Shown here: piece by piece, positions 32,601 through 46,346 of the stretch
How positions within the stretch are numbered: the first letter of the stretch is position 1
How the letters are laid out: each line of letters opens with the position of its first letter
Assembly: GCA_022828595.1 (NCBI GenBank)
Contig: JAKGHH010000001.1
Coordinates: 118,432,999-118,496,998 of the forward strand
Source of the DNA: Nelumbo lutea
Taxonomy: Eukaryota > Streptophyta > Magnoliopsida > Proteales > Nelumbonaceae
DNA length: 64,000 nt
Direction of reading: 5' to 3'
The notes under the pieces: generated by a model
What the model was told of the DNA's origin: nothing
Database searches by the model: none
The model's input: the letters and a program-made list of their open reading frames with translations, nothing else
Position numbers and translations under genes: made by a program

Positions 32601-35472
32601 GTTCAGAAATGAGATTAAAAAATTCAGAAGACTGTCAAAAGATATGCAAATCTTAGCACAATGGGTTCCAAGGTCGGCAAACAGTCTAGCAGATCAACTA
32701 GCAAAATAAGGGGTTAGAAGAGAACATGTTTTCCTGGGCTCAATTGTAAATGTATAATCAAATTCCTGGGGCTATTACTGTTTACTTCTTTGTCTGTTGA
32801 TTGGGAAGCCGAGGCTACTCATTGCTGTAAATTCTGTTTTCTCAATCAATAAAAGCTTATTCTTTTTACTGATAAAATAAATCCTAATTGTCAATTCAAT
32901 CAGATATGGGATTAGATGAACATATAAATTTCCTCATTTTCTTAATGACTTCTGATATTGATAACAATATTCAACAACCTCAAATATTAGTTATATACAT
33001 ATTGGAAGATTGCATCACCCCCTTCCCTGTCCCAAAAAGAGAAGAAACAAAACCCAAAAGAAGGGAAGCCTCTTTTGCGTGAATCACTCTGTTCATCTAT
33101 TTGAGCTTATTATGTCTTAAAGTCTGATCAGGATATTGTAAAATGCGCAATACTTTTAAGTCTCACTGTATTTGCACCACTAGTTTATGATCTTATTGAC
33201 ACAATTAACCATTGCAGGTTCCCCTTAGTGTAACAATCGTATGGGCATATGCATTCTTTTTGACAGCTGGTGGAGCATATGACTACAGAGGCTGCAATCC
33301 TAACATACCCAGTTCAAATATCCTATCTGATGCATGCAGAAAACATGCATTTACCATGAAGCATTGTCGAACAGATGCTTCCAATGCATGGAGAACTGCT
33401 GATTGGGTTAGAGTACCCTACCCTTTCCAGTGGGGTATCCCTACATTCCACTTGAAGACTTCCATTATTATGATCATTGTGTCATTGGTTGCATCAGTGG
33501 ATTCGGTAAATAGTTCCTTGTTTTAATGCATAAAGTAATAGCTATTTATTAACAGGAGAAGAATTCCAAATATTGGCTGCTTAAGTCTAACCACTGTGCA
33601 CTTTGTGCAACTCACCCAGGTTGGAACATATCATTCTGCATCTTTGCTAGTTAATTCAAGGCCCCCAACACCAGGAGTTGTTAGCAGAGGAATTGGAATG
33701 GAAGGTTTCTGTAGTATACTAGCTGGATTATGGGGTACAGGTTCTGGGTCAACAACCTTGACTGAAAATGCACATACCATTGACATAACAAAAGTAGCAA
33801 ACCGAAGGGCTGTGGAACTTGGAGCAGTAATGTTAATTCTTTTCTCCTTTATGGGTAATATTCAATATGCTGCTTTTCATACACATGCAGTTTGTGTGTA
33901 TATTTGTGTTTTTCCGGACACATCAACATTTATTACCCTAGTGGATACTTTTGCATACTGATTTTCTTGATTTCATTTGGTAGGAAAAGTGGGCGCCCTT
34001 CTTGCTTCAATACCCCAAGCCTTGGCCGTTTCTGTATTGTGTTTCATCTGGGCTCTGATTGTAGCACTTGGTCTATCAACTTTGCAGTATGGTCAAACAG
34101 CAAGTTTTAGAAATATAACAATAGTTGGTGTTTCCTTGTTCTTCTCTTTGTCGATACCTGCATATTTTCAACAGTATCAGCCTGATTCCAGCTTCATCTT
34201 GCCAAGTTACTTTATTCCTTATGCAGCAGCATCAAACGGACCAGTCCACACTGGCAGCAAAGATGTAAGAACAAGATTCTCTACATCTATTCACAGACAC
34301 TCACACACATAAAAATGTGCATATACGTGGAAGTTTGGATCTGACATGACCCTTAGAGCTGTCTGGGGTTCATGACTAGCCATGTGTCTCACATTCAGAA
34401 GATTTGGAACTGTGCTGTTCTATCGATCCTGCCATTGAAACTTATCGAGCTCAATATCAGTTTGAAACATGATAATGGCTGTTAAAACTCACAAGGAGTT
34501 CACAAAATAATGCCTAAATTAGGTGGTCGAGAGTCATCTATTCATTCTTATTTTTGCCTAAATTGACAGTGGCTCTTGATCCTCTGAATATAGAACACAC
34601 GCCAAGTCATAGTGGCCCCAGACTGACACTACAACACTTGTGGCCACTGAGCCAAGACAATCTTGTATGTTATCCATTAGTAACAATACAAATTTTATAC
34701 TTAGAATATGTCGGGATTTATATATATACATGAGCAAATACTCAAGGAGGTTTTAATATTAGACACCTTACTGTGTAATCTTCCACATGCCCATCCAGTA
34801 CTTCTCCAATCACTGGGCCACCTGTAGAACAAATTTTATACTTGGAACAATACAAATTTTATACTTAGAACATGTCGGAATTTATATATATACATGAGCA
34901 AATACTCAAGGAGGTTTTAATATTAGACACCTTACTGTGCAATCTTCCACATGCCCATCCAGTACTCCAATCACTGGGCCACCTGTAGAACAAATTCGAT
35001 GCTTCTAACTACTATTGTGAACATCTGCTTTGTTTGTAGGCATTTACTTCCTACTGTCCAAAGGAGGTAACAGAAACTGTTTATCCATTGGATTGACTGG
35101 ATGTAGGCACTTGGTTGATTTTATGGTATCAGCTGCTAGGATGTTAAAATCAAAGTCTTTGTTATTGTTACTATTTAGTGTTCCTTTTTTACCTATTGCA
35201 TTATAGAAGAGCTGACTTTCTGCCATGTTTGCTTCACTAATGGGTTTCAGCTTGATTTCGCAATAAATGCTCTTCTGTCACTAAACATGGTGGTAGCGTT
35301 TTTGGTGGCATTTATTCTGGACAATACAGTTCCTGGCACCAGACAAGAACGGGGCGTGTACATATGGTCAAGTGCTGAAGATATGGTGAATGATCCATCC
35401 CTTGCTACAGATTATTCATTACCAAGAAAAGTTGCTCGGTTTTTCCATTGGGCAAAATGTGTTGGTGCGTGA
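20611..35472 (+). CDS. NAT11: Nucleobase-ascorbate transporter 11-like permease (10 exons)
   Basis: Exons: 20611-21280, 23541-23638, 23725-23895, 24639-24739, 25454-25589, 25805-25855, 33218-33505, 33620-33854, 33984-34264 and 35251-35472. All introns are GT..AG and all phases agree, giving 750 residues. Family members are about 710, and the excess lies mainly in the hydrophilic first exon. Residues 1-223 are polar and low-complexity, starting MEGGSSS, with [20 protein letters not shown]. The permease core follows, with [13 protein letters not shown] (QH motif), [17 protein letters not shown] and the NAT signature region [19 protein letters not shown] in exon 8. The C-terminus has [18 protein letters not shown]. 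The NAT/NCS2 family moves nucleobases or related compounds across membranes with about 12 to 14 spans; the substrate of this clade is not known to me. Motifs such as [12 protein letters not shown] and [11 protein letters not shown] favour NAT11 over NAT12. Confidence 0.96.
22860..23385 (+). mobile_element. LINE remnant in NAT11 intron 1
   Basis: Positions 22982-23240 translate to [20 protein letters not shown] and [20 protein letters not shown]. This pattern belongs to the zinc-binding C-terminal region of plant LINE ORF2 (a His/Cys-bearing DHIF..CPF motif, then IWSIWxER). The original Cys is damaged and a stop follows WLEEI. Boundaries are approximate. Confidence 0.6.
26504..26782 (+). repeat. 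5' LTR of the copia element
   Basis: It starts TGTTAGCGTAGGGGTATTTC and ends CCGAATCATAACA. It contains the promoter-like tract cttacttaaataagggc. Confidence 0.95.
26783..26794 (+). other. Primer binding site of the copia element
   Basis: TGGTATCAGAGC directly abuts the 5' LTR. This is the standard plant initiator tRNA-Met complement. Confidence 0.95.
27379..31604 (+). pseudogene. Copia gag-pol polyprotein, interrupted
   Basis: The start is taken at MGDNSD (27379). Gag has [20 protein letters not shown], an RGG-rich stretch, and the zinc knuckle [14 protein letters not shown] at about 28234. Protease has [15 protein letters not shown]. Integrase has [25 protein letters not shown] and [12 protein letters not shown], with the D,D,E triad present. 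RT has [32 protein letters not shown] and [13 protein letters not shown]. RNase H has [19 protein letters not shown] and [23 protein letters not shown] codons at 29542, 30732, 30822 and 31341 and a frame change between about 29660 and 29703 break it, so the copy is not autonomous. Confidence 0.94.
31599..31881 (+). repeat. 3' LTR of the copia element
   Basis: It is nearly identical to 26504-26782 and follows the purine run gagagggag. It ends AATCATAACA before the duplicated ctaag. Confidence 0.95.
32077..32878 (+). mobile_element. 5'-truncated LINE with RNase H, NAT11 intron 6
   Basis: The element is flanked by an exact 18-bp duplication aaatcctaattgtcaatt (32059-32076 and 32879-32896). It ends in an A-rich tail (ctgataaaat). 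It encodes the C-terminal RNase H of a plant L1-type ORF2: [38 protein letters not shown] and [18 protein letters not shown]-type break after ILSWLR interrupts it. Truncation at the 5' end and a long TSD are typical of target-primed reverse transcription. Confidence 0.93.
34682..34998 (+). repeat. Tandem duplication in NAT11 intron 9
   Basis: Two copies of a roughly 164-bp unit start at 34682 and 34846, each opening aacaatacaaattttatact and closing ccacctgtagaacaaatt. They differ at a few bases and by a small indel (acttctccaat versus actccaat). Confidence 0.9.
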
Positions 35473-37656
35473 AAGGATGTCTGAGATTTTCTTTTTCTTT
35501 TTTTTCTTTTTTTTTTTGCGAAATTGCTGATTTGCTATTCTACATTGCTTGTGTTGTACCAAATAAGAAGAGGGGGGATATTAAGTATCCCATGTATAAT
35601 AGAAAAGGGACATGACCAATATTCTTTTGAAGATTATACTGAATTAATTTCCTTGTATAGAGAAGATTTCTAAGTCAAGCTGGAACTTACTTCAAAAAGA
35701 ATACCGCTCAGAGTTTCAAACATAGGGTTGACATTATTCCTATGACAACCTTCTCTCCATCCATACAACTACAGAACCTTGTTCCAATATTCTGTAATAT
35801 TGAAATTCTCCCAACAGTTGGAACTGGATTTTACATGAGATTAGAAAGCTTAGCGTGTGTTTTGTGTTGTGGGAGTTTATCAAATGCTGTCATATGTCAT
35901 CACTAAATTGGTATTTTTTTTTTCATCATATTCATTCATACACATTGATATTCACAAAACTAGGTTCTGATTTATGTATGCATCAATCGTCATTTTAATG
36001 ATTTTCCCAATGATTGAATGTTTATTTACTGTTATGCTGATGCCTAGTTATCCATATCAAATACTTTTCTTGGTTTTTTAGACAAATCAAGTACATGCTT
36101 AGTCAATCAAGTACTTTTCTCAGTAGTTAAGCCTGTAAAAAACTGGGAGTTAGAGAGTTAACTATTTGACTATCATGTTCAATCTGATTCTGACAACATT
36201 GGTCGGCAGTGATTAGTGTCACATTGCCACAGATGGGTGCTCCAGACTCCAGGGTCCTGATTTGTCTGGATTCCGTTTGTAAATCATTGATCATGTTTTT
36301 GAACATTGTAAAATTGCATTCAAAGGTAAGGTTCGGTGATTCGGTATTACAAATTATTTCGTACAGGTAAGGTAATTTCAAGTAGCAGGAATCTTACAAA
36401 TATCAATCAACAACGCAAACTTTATACTTCAACTAGTGGGGACCCGTATGGGATTTATCAAGGAAAGTGAAATAACTAAAACTCATAATTAAGGAAAGAA
36501 TGCAATGTTGTTTAAAATAAATTAATCTTTATTTTAATAATTTGTTATAAAAATGTTTTACTAATTTAGTAATTTAGATTAATTATATTAATATTTTTAA
36601 CAAAAATAATAAATTATTGTTAATTACTTAATAAAATAATTGTTTTTTCTATATTATTTATTAGTGTTCTATTTTATTTATTTTACTTTATTACTAATTA
36701 AATGTTTCAATTTTTAATATTTTAAATATTATATATAATAATATTTACCATATATGTATATTACTTCCAAGTTGAGCTTATTAGGGATTGCTTAGCTTGG
36801 GCCTTATCCACTAGGACCATCATTGGACTTCAAAAGTTCGATACCCAATTACACTTCGAATATGATTATTCCATATTTGCTCGAGCCTAAAAATTTATAG
36901 GTCTAGCTGGGTTAGGCTATCTATTAATATTAATTTTTATTAATTTCTTAATTGTTAATAGTTGCTAGATAAAAACTTTCTAAATTTTAATCTTTTTTAT
37001 TAACTTTAGTAAATTTTTATTAATTTTATTTATTAAGTTCCAAATTAATAAAACATAAACTAATTTTAGGGTCCTTTTGGTTCATGGAAAATCAAAATCA
37101 CCTCTTCCTAATGCCTATTTGGTTTAGTTGAGAATTGAAATCGGATTCCGATTGCTATTGTTTGGTTCATTTGGAGTTAGAATCGGAGTAAACTAAAAAA
37201 ATCAATTTTGTATATTTTATTAATAATTTATTATTTTATAGTACTATTATTTTATTACTGTTATACTAATATCTTGTTAATAGTTTATTAATATTTTATT
37301 ATTTTATTAATATTGGGATTTGGGGGATTTTTTGTCATGAGTTCTTTACTCCTTAACAATAGACTCTAGAATGGGAATTCCATTCCCCCAAGAATGGGAA
37401 TCAGAATTCTATTCTCTCATTCTTGTGAAACAAATAATTGGTAGTTCTAATTCAGATTCTAGGCATCCACACATGGGAGCCAAATAGACCTTTATTGTAT
37501 TATGTTATATTATTATTCTCTCTCTCTCTTAAATATCTTTATTAAATGTATTATAATATGCATTGAGATGAGAAGATTTGGAAAACTCTAATGTCCATCT
37601 CTCTCTTTCTTTAATAATATAATAGTTCTCTCTTACTCTCTCTTATTATCTCTATT
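35473..37656. other. 3' flank of NAT11 and AT-rich intergenic DNA
   Basis: This contains the presumed 3' UTR, then very AT-rich sequence with no supported gene. Positions 37070-37490 start gggtccttttggttcatgg and end ccacacatgggagccaaatagacc. This looks like a weak inverted pair and may be an old MITE. Repeated taataatataat and ctctctct tracts lie at 37505-37650. Confidence 0.5.
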
Positions 37657-38301
37657 GGGTAAATTACAAAGACCCCCGTATTATGGGGTCTGTGACAAAG
37701 ACCCCCCTGTACTATGGCCATGAAACAAAGACCCCCCTTGACCGTTATGTAAGATGACAGAATGCAATAAATTACCAAAATACCCTACTAAACTTTTTCT
37801 ATTTTCTTTTTTTTTTGTCCTTTTTCTCTTAAAACCTATTTAACCTATTGTTTTCCCTTTCTCCTCTTCTTTTCCCCTCCCTCACCGTCCTCTCTCATTC
37901 TTTCTCTCTCCTAGCTGAAACTAATTTCTCCAATTCCACCACCATGGGTTTCACTTATTGAGGAGGTTCTCCTCCAGCAGCAACAAGGCCGAGCTCCTCT
38001 ACCTTGGCCCAGATACACAACTCAGAATAGTCTCCTGCTACCTTCCTATCAGCATGCTCAAGCCATCTTTGTGTGTACCTATAACACTTTGGCCTAGCCC
38101 GTTTCATGTACACAGTAATGGAGAGAGAGATCTCTTGAGATTCTATGTCGTGGAATTGAAAGGAACAAGAGCAAGGCATCCCATAAGGAGGGTTTGGGAT
38201 GGAGATGGACTGCAGCACACAGATTTTACATCTCTGAGTGGGGGTTGGGTTGTAGTAGTTGTAGGGCCGCTTTGCCCTTTGGATTCAATAATCATCAAAA
38301 A

Positions 38302-38972
38302 TCAAACTTCTCTAGGGTTGACGAAGAGTCCTCTTGTAGTTGTGATTGGGGTTTTTGTCCATCCCATTACAGTATGTTGATCTTCCTTTCTCAATGCTTT
38401 TATGCACCACAAGTCTTCAGGGCAGGATAATAATTTCCAATGTGGGATTTCTTCAAGTCTCACTGCGCCGCAACCCCTACCTCCGTTACGATTACTTTAC
38501 AATCCTTACATTCAGTAGCCATGTTATGTACAAACCGGCATAGTGCAGGAACCAACTCGCCAGACCTCCGACCCTCTCCACGCATGCCATACATGAAATA
38601 GAAGCGAAGGGGGTGGAAGACATCTGGCAGGGCCAGTATCCTCAAGCAGGGGAAGATTCGATCCATCATTCTCGAGCTCTTCGAACAGATATGGCAAGAA
38701 AGAGGTGCTTTGCCTACCCTTAGCTAGAATATGCCTCCGCTGTTCCATACACTGACCATGGCCCAGCTAGAAGGGAGAAGCCCAGCTGATCTCAACTCAT
38801 CCCATGACTTGCCTCGTGGATAAGCGACCCACGTACCCAAGCTCAGCTTGTTCCTCAGGATTCGGTTTATGTCATGAGGAAAGAACTCAATGGAGCCCAT
38901 AAATCTTCTGTACAGGTACTCAGCTTCTTCTATCTTAAGCTTCACAACCTTGACCTCCCGTGAGATACGCAT
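38302..38972 (-). pseudogene. HOOKLESS1-like N-acetyltransferase fragment
   Basis: Reading on the minus strand from 38972, the fragment begins MRISREVKVVKLKIEEAEYL. It continues FFPHDINRILRNKLSLGTWV, LLPSSWAMVSVWNS, then FYFMYGMRGEGRRSGELV. After a frame change near 38470 it reads EEIPHWKLLSCPEDLWCIKA, GWTKTPITTTRGLFVNPREV and a stop at 38302. This order matches the C-terminal half of HLS1-type GNAT acetyltransferases, from memory of that family. The catalytic N-terminal acetyltransferase half is absent, and there are at least one stop (near 38722) and one frameshift. It is enclosed by the TIRs at 37657 and 39310, so it is best read as captured cargo. Whether it is transcribed is unknown. Confidence 0.85.
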
Positions 38973-38975
38973 TGC

Positions 38976-38980
<5 letters not shown>

Positions 38981-39010
<30 letters not shown>
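38981..39010. repeat. (GA)n microsatellite
   Basis: This is an uninterrupted GA dinucleotide run just upstream of the captured HLS1-like fragment, at its breakpoint with other sequence. Confidence 0.95.
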
Positions 39011-39013
<3 letters not shown>

Positions 39014-39310
39014 GGATCTGAAGAAAGCAGTAATGGAAAGAGAGGTCAGGATTAAATTAAATGGGTTCAATCCTGACGCTGTTGAGGAGAAGGGCAAGAA
39101 GAGAGATCCGGGGAGAGAGAGGAGAGAGAGGGAGAGAGAGAAATGTGAAGGAATGTAAGGGTAGTATCGGGGAAGATGAACAGTGTTTTCTTGTCTAGTA
39201 AGGGTAGTATGGGGATTAAAAAATGTTATAACATCATTTTTGGACAGAAGGCTAATGGAAGGGGGTCTTGGTCTCACGGTCATAGTACAAGGGGTCTTTG
39301 TAATTTACCC

Positions 39311-40350
39311 TTAATAATATAATATATCTCTCTCCCTTTCTTTAGTAATATAATAGTTCTTTTTTACTCTCTCTCTCTCTCTTAATTGTCTCTATTTAAT
39401 AATATAATAATATCTCTCTTTCTTTAATAATATAATATCTTGATAATAGTGTGGACAGATTTATTGATGACATAACAATGATTATGTTTTCATATTTTTA
39501 AAGCAAAAAAAAAAAGAAGAAAAAAATACAAAAGAGGATAAAATCGATAAATACCTATGCTGAAAGGAGAGGATTGCTGACATGGACCATCCAATTTTAT
39601 TATATATTTTTTAATTATTTTAATTATCCTATTAATATTAATTATACTAATTTTAATAGTTGCTAGATAATAACTTACTAAATTTTAATATTTATATTAA
39701 CTTTAATAATTTTTATTAATTATAGTTATTAGGTTTCAAATTATATATAAATTATTATTATTATTATTATTATATATCATTTTAATGAGTCTTCTATTTT
39801 ATATACGTCTCTTAGTTAGTATGGACACTATGCACAATAAAGGTCTCAACTCAACTCATAAAAATTATTAATTTTAACAATATAATTAATTAATTAGTTA
39901 ATTAAAATTATATTAATACAGAGTTATCTAATAAAATAAAAAAGAATAAACAAAACAAAATACAACATTAGAACACAGGTTCTATTTGCAATATATCAAA
40001 CCCATATTTAAATCATAATATTATTAAAACTATCGATTAATATTTTTGTATTTAAATTTCTTTTTTATTAGTGTTCATTAAGTTTTTTTATTAAGTGGAA
40101 TTGAAATGTTTTTAATTTTATTAGTGGAATTTTATTTAAATTTCTTATTATTAGGTTTTATTTTTATTAGTGTTTTTATTTTTACTAAGTTTTGTTAATA
40201 TTTATTAGTTTTAAGTGGAAGTTTAGTGGATTTTTAAATTAATAAATTTTAAAATAATATTTTTATTTTTGTTATTTTATGTTTGACAGTTTAACATCAA
40301 CCTATTTATATTAGGGAAAATTCCTGATCGGTACCCTGTACTTTAGGCCG
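39311..40350. other. AT-rich intergenic DNA
   Basis: This holds ctctctct and taataatataat tracts followed by about 800 bp of A/T-dominated sequence. No gene or clear element is seen. Confidence 0.6.
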
Positions 40351-42620
<2,270 letters not shown>

Positions 42621-43029
42621 AAGTGCATTAAAATAAGAGGCATTGAAAAATCCAAAGTTCTCTCACTCTCTAATAGTGTGTACCCTTATTAATCTAATCA
42701 AAATAGGCAATGATTACTTTTTTATATTTTTAAAACAAATAAAGACTTATAAACAAATTAAAAAAATCAAAATAATGGTCCCCTCAATTTGACAAAAATA
42801 CTATAATAAGAATGTTCAAAACAAAGCTAATTGCATAATTTATGAAAATAATCATAAACAATTTAAATCATGGAAGAGAAAGTTAGTGTGTTCATTAATG
42901 TTCACATAAAAGATAAAGTCAATTAAGCTCTAACTTATTAAAATAATGTTGAACCATTTTAACCGTGTCATCACTATTATTGAGCCTGCAACAAAAAATA
43001 TTGTAGTCACTATTTTAAAAATATAAATT

Positions 43030-43700
43030 AAAATAAATAATTAATTAATATAGATATACATTAATTATTAAAATACTACTAATTAATAAATATATTATTT
43101 TTAATAAATACTGTTAATTAATAAAAACATTATTTTTAATAAATACTGTTAATTAAAATACTATGTTTATTGAAATTACTGTTAATTAATAATACTGTAT
43201 TGAAATTACGGTTAATTAATAATATTAATTACTAAATACCGTAATTGAAAATACTGTTAATTAATAATGTTATTAAAATACTGTAATTATTAATACTATA
43301 TTTAATAAATGCCGTATTTAATAAAATATTGTTAATTATTAAAATACTGTTAATTAATAAATACAGTAATTATTAAAATACTGTAATTACTAATACGGTT
43401 TTGTAATAGATACTGTTAATTAATAAAATACTGTAAATTAAAAATACCATTAAATACTGTTAATTATTTTAAAATACTGTAATTATTTTTAATACTGTTT
43501 TTAATAAATACTGTATTTATTAAAATAATGTTAATTATTAAAATTCTGTAATTATTAAAAATATTGTAATTAATAAATACATTATTTCTAATAATACTGT
43601 TCATACTGTTTTCATTAAAAATACTGTTAATTACTTTGAATTATATTATTGTTAATTATATTACTGTTAACCATTATTTTTTTGGTAATTTTTTAACATT
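43030..43700. repeat. AT-rich minisatellite, (aatactgttaattaata)n-like
   Basis: A degenerate unit based on ATACTGTTAATTAATAAA recurs many times with variable spacing (for example 43107, 43145, 43176, 43251, 43329, 43417, 43458). It is non-coding. Confidence 0.8.
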
Positions 43701-46346
43701 AATGTTAGAAGGTAATTACTGTTAATTATAAAATAACGATTGTTTTTGGTAATTTAATACTGTAATTATAATTATGAAAAATAATTTTTGGTTATTTTCT
43801 TGGCTAAAACTAATTTATGACAGTTTTTGGTAATTAAATGTAATTTTCTTATAATAACATTCATGTTAATTAACTATAATTATTAATTATGATTATTAAT
43901 TATAATAATAATATTATAATCATCGTCATCATCATCGTTATTATTATTATTGTTGTTGGTGGTGGTGGTGGTATTGGTGTTGTTGTTGGACCCGTTTTGT
44001 GCATGGGTCGAACTACCCATACTATACATGAATCCAGGGATCCCGTATCATACACTGGTTGGGTTTATGACGACCCGCCTACCTGCAATCGGATTGTTAA
44101 AACGGGTCATCACAGACCGTTTTGTTCGTCTTCTTCGCCTGGGTTGTGAAAAAGGGACTTTTGTTGACCCGATTCGTATACAACAAATTTTTGACGCTTT
44201 TTTTCTTTTTTTAAATCCATTTTTCAATTGTTTATACATGTATTACAATATAGAAATGGTTTGAATTCCTACTTGATGTTTGGAAACGTCTGACAGTCGG
44301 AGGAAAATCTAAACTGCTGAAACAGCTACAGTCAGTGCAGCCGAAGCGTCCCAAGAATTTGCAACCTGGAGGATCTGAAATGTCCCAAGAAGAGTTTGGA
44401 AGGAAGAGACTGCAAACGGTCCTGAGATGGTTTAACGATTTGAAACGTACAACAGTGCCTAAGATGTCTGAGAGGTTTGAAACCTGAAACGTTTGAAGGA
44501 GAAGAAAGATTTGAAACAGGTCTATGAGAGGTTTGAAAGAGAATAAAGAAAGATTTAAATGACAATTAATTTCGGAGCGCATTTTGGGAGACCAAACGTA
44601 TTAAAAGTCCGTTTGGTTTCAGGGAATAGGAGTGTGGTGGAATGGTTCATTCCTATTCTGATAGTTAAAGGGCCCTTTCCCATTCTAGGTGGATGCCCAT
44701 TCCCGACCCCACCCCAAGAATGCCATTTCCATGCCGTGTTTCATGCTACCAAAATGTCAAACACACCTGCAATGAAACACGACATTCTCCCATGTTTTTT
44801 CATTGTAATTTCTGTTTTATGTCACCTGTGTTGTTGCAGCAGATAAAGACGCTGACTGTAATGTATTGTTACAGCAGATATGTAATTTTTCAAGCAACTG
44901 TGTTGCATAAAAATGAAACACGATAGCATAAAAACCAGTTTTCTACAAAATTATTGTAATTTCTGCATTTCCTATAAAATTTCTACATTTTTTAGTATTT
45001 TCATGCATTTTCTGTTTTTTTATTTTATTTTTATTAGGGGTAAAATTGAAAATCTCGGCTGATTCCGATTCCAACCTCTTAATGAACCAAACAGCACAAA
45101 TCAGAATCCGATTCCGATTCCGGTTTGAACCAAACAACCTTCGGATCCCAATCGCAAATCAAACGGGCCCTAAACCTTTCATCGTGGAGGAAGCATATAT
45201 GGGTGGGAGATGCTTTGGAAGTCCAAAAGTCTTTGCCTTCACATTGGTTAAAAAGAATCGGAATCCCATTTTCATTCCTACCGGTAGGAGTGGAATTAGG
45301 ATTTTTTATTGAGGGGGGCTGAAACCTAGAAAACATGGATAAGGGGGCCAAAAGTTAGGAAACATAAGTAAAGGGGTTAAAATACAAGTGAAACTTAAAT
45401 AAATTTAAAGGGAATTTTGAAGGCCCCCCCTCGGCCATCCCCTGGCTCCGCCCCTGCCTACCGGAATGACATTCTCCCATTTGAGGGAATAATCATTCCC
45501 TACCCTTTATTCCAATTTCTATTCTCATTTCTATTTAAATCAAACAGGCTATGGGAATAAACCATTCCGATTCTGATTCTAAAGGATTTTGATTCCAATT
45601 CCGATTTCAACCACAAATAAAATAGGCCCTCGTAAATGCTATCAAGGGTTGAATGTATTAATATGTATCAATGAATATCATACGAAATGCATCAATTTTT
45701 AGACCCACGATAGATAAATTAGGTCTTGTTGCCAGCGACCACTTGAAGGTTAATGCCCTTATTAAAGAGATGTCTTGGCTCAATTTTTGAAACTTTGGAT
45801 CACACAGTGCCATCCTAAAGGGAAGCATTGATGTATAGAGTGGGGTAGGTGCCTGCTGTCAATTCATGGGAAGAGATTGGTGTATAAGGTGAGGGTATTT
45901 GACATTTTGAATTCTAAAATCTGCAATGGGTATGTCCGTACTTTTCCGTTTTTCAAATCAGATGTGTCCAAAGAGCTGAAATAATTCAGTGATTCAAGAC
46001 TCGCGCTAGTACTGTTTCTACAAATGTTTTTGAATATGCTTCTCTTTGAGATAAAACGGAACTCTTTAGAGCTATCATTATCAGATTTACAATAAGGGGG
46101 CATTATTTTTTTTTTTGGATTTTGAGAGGGGACATGTTTCTTTTTTTTTTTTTTCAGATTTATGTGGGGACAAGGAAAGTTTATTTTCCTAGGTGGTAAG
46201 TGATAACCCATCTCCGGATGGATCAATAACTTTTTCACATGAGGAAAAAGTTGTCAACACTTGAATGAAACAAAAGTGCCCCTTTCAATAATGGATTTTT
46301 ATGATAAAAATGGTCATAGCATTATTTACATGGGAAATAAAAGAAA
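43701..46346. other. Intergenic DNA with microsatellite and MITE-like pieces
   Basis: A mixed trinucleotide tract (atc/att/gtt/ggt) lies at 43921-43990. Positions 44600-45640 contain inversely related ccgtttggtttcaggaatag and nearby ccaaacaa/caaacgggcccta motifs common at the ends of plant MITEs, but no clean ends or duplication were found. No gene is supported. Confidence 0.5.

Larger units (their letters stand above)
37657..39310. mobile_element. TIR element carrying an HLS1-like gene fragment (Pack-type)
   Basis: The left end is GGGTAAATTACAAAGACCCC and the right end is its inverse GGGGTCTTTGTAATTTACCC. Just inside the left end, the unit acaaagacccccctgtacta is repeated in diverged form. 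The 1.65-kb interior has no transposase but contains the 3' part of a host gene on the minus strand (38302-38972). No clean target duplication is visible because both flanks are taataata/ctctct low-complexity DNA. A related element is at about 46347-48122. Non-autonomous TIR elements with host gene pieces are known as Pack-MULEs or Pack-TYPE elements. The superfamily here is not settled. Confidence 0.75.

Noticed and set aside
33212..33526. Separate small genes at 33212-33526, 33596-33961 and 33977-34312
   Set aside because: They are NAT11 exons 7, 8 and 9 read through into introns. The splice sites and phases join them to the rest of the permease.
37958..38380. Plus-strand 140-residue frame
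   Set aside because: It runs antisense over the C-terminal HLS1-like fragment and its 3' flank, without protein-like features of its own.
37648..39319. 9-bp Mutator-type target duplication around the HLS1-bearing element
   Set aside because: Flanks atctctatt and ttaataata do not match. The flanking low-complexity repeats make TSD calls unreliable, so the superfamily was left open.
43030..43700. CRISPR-like array
   Set aside because: Units are degenerate, AT-only and irregularly spaced in a plant nuclear context, so it is a minisatellite.
44048..45351. Several 60-116 residue frames
   Set aside because: Composition is low-complexity or MITE-like (ccgattccgattcc repeats), and no domain or splice logic supports them.
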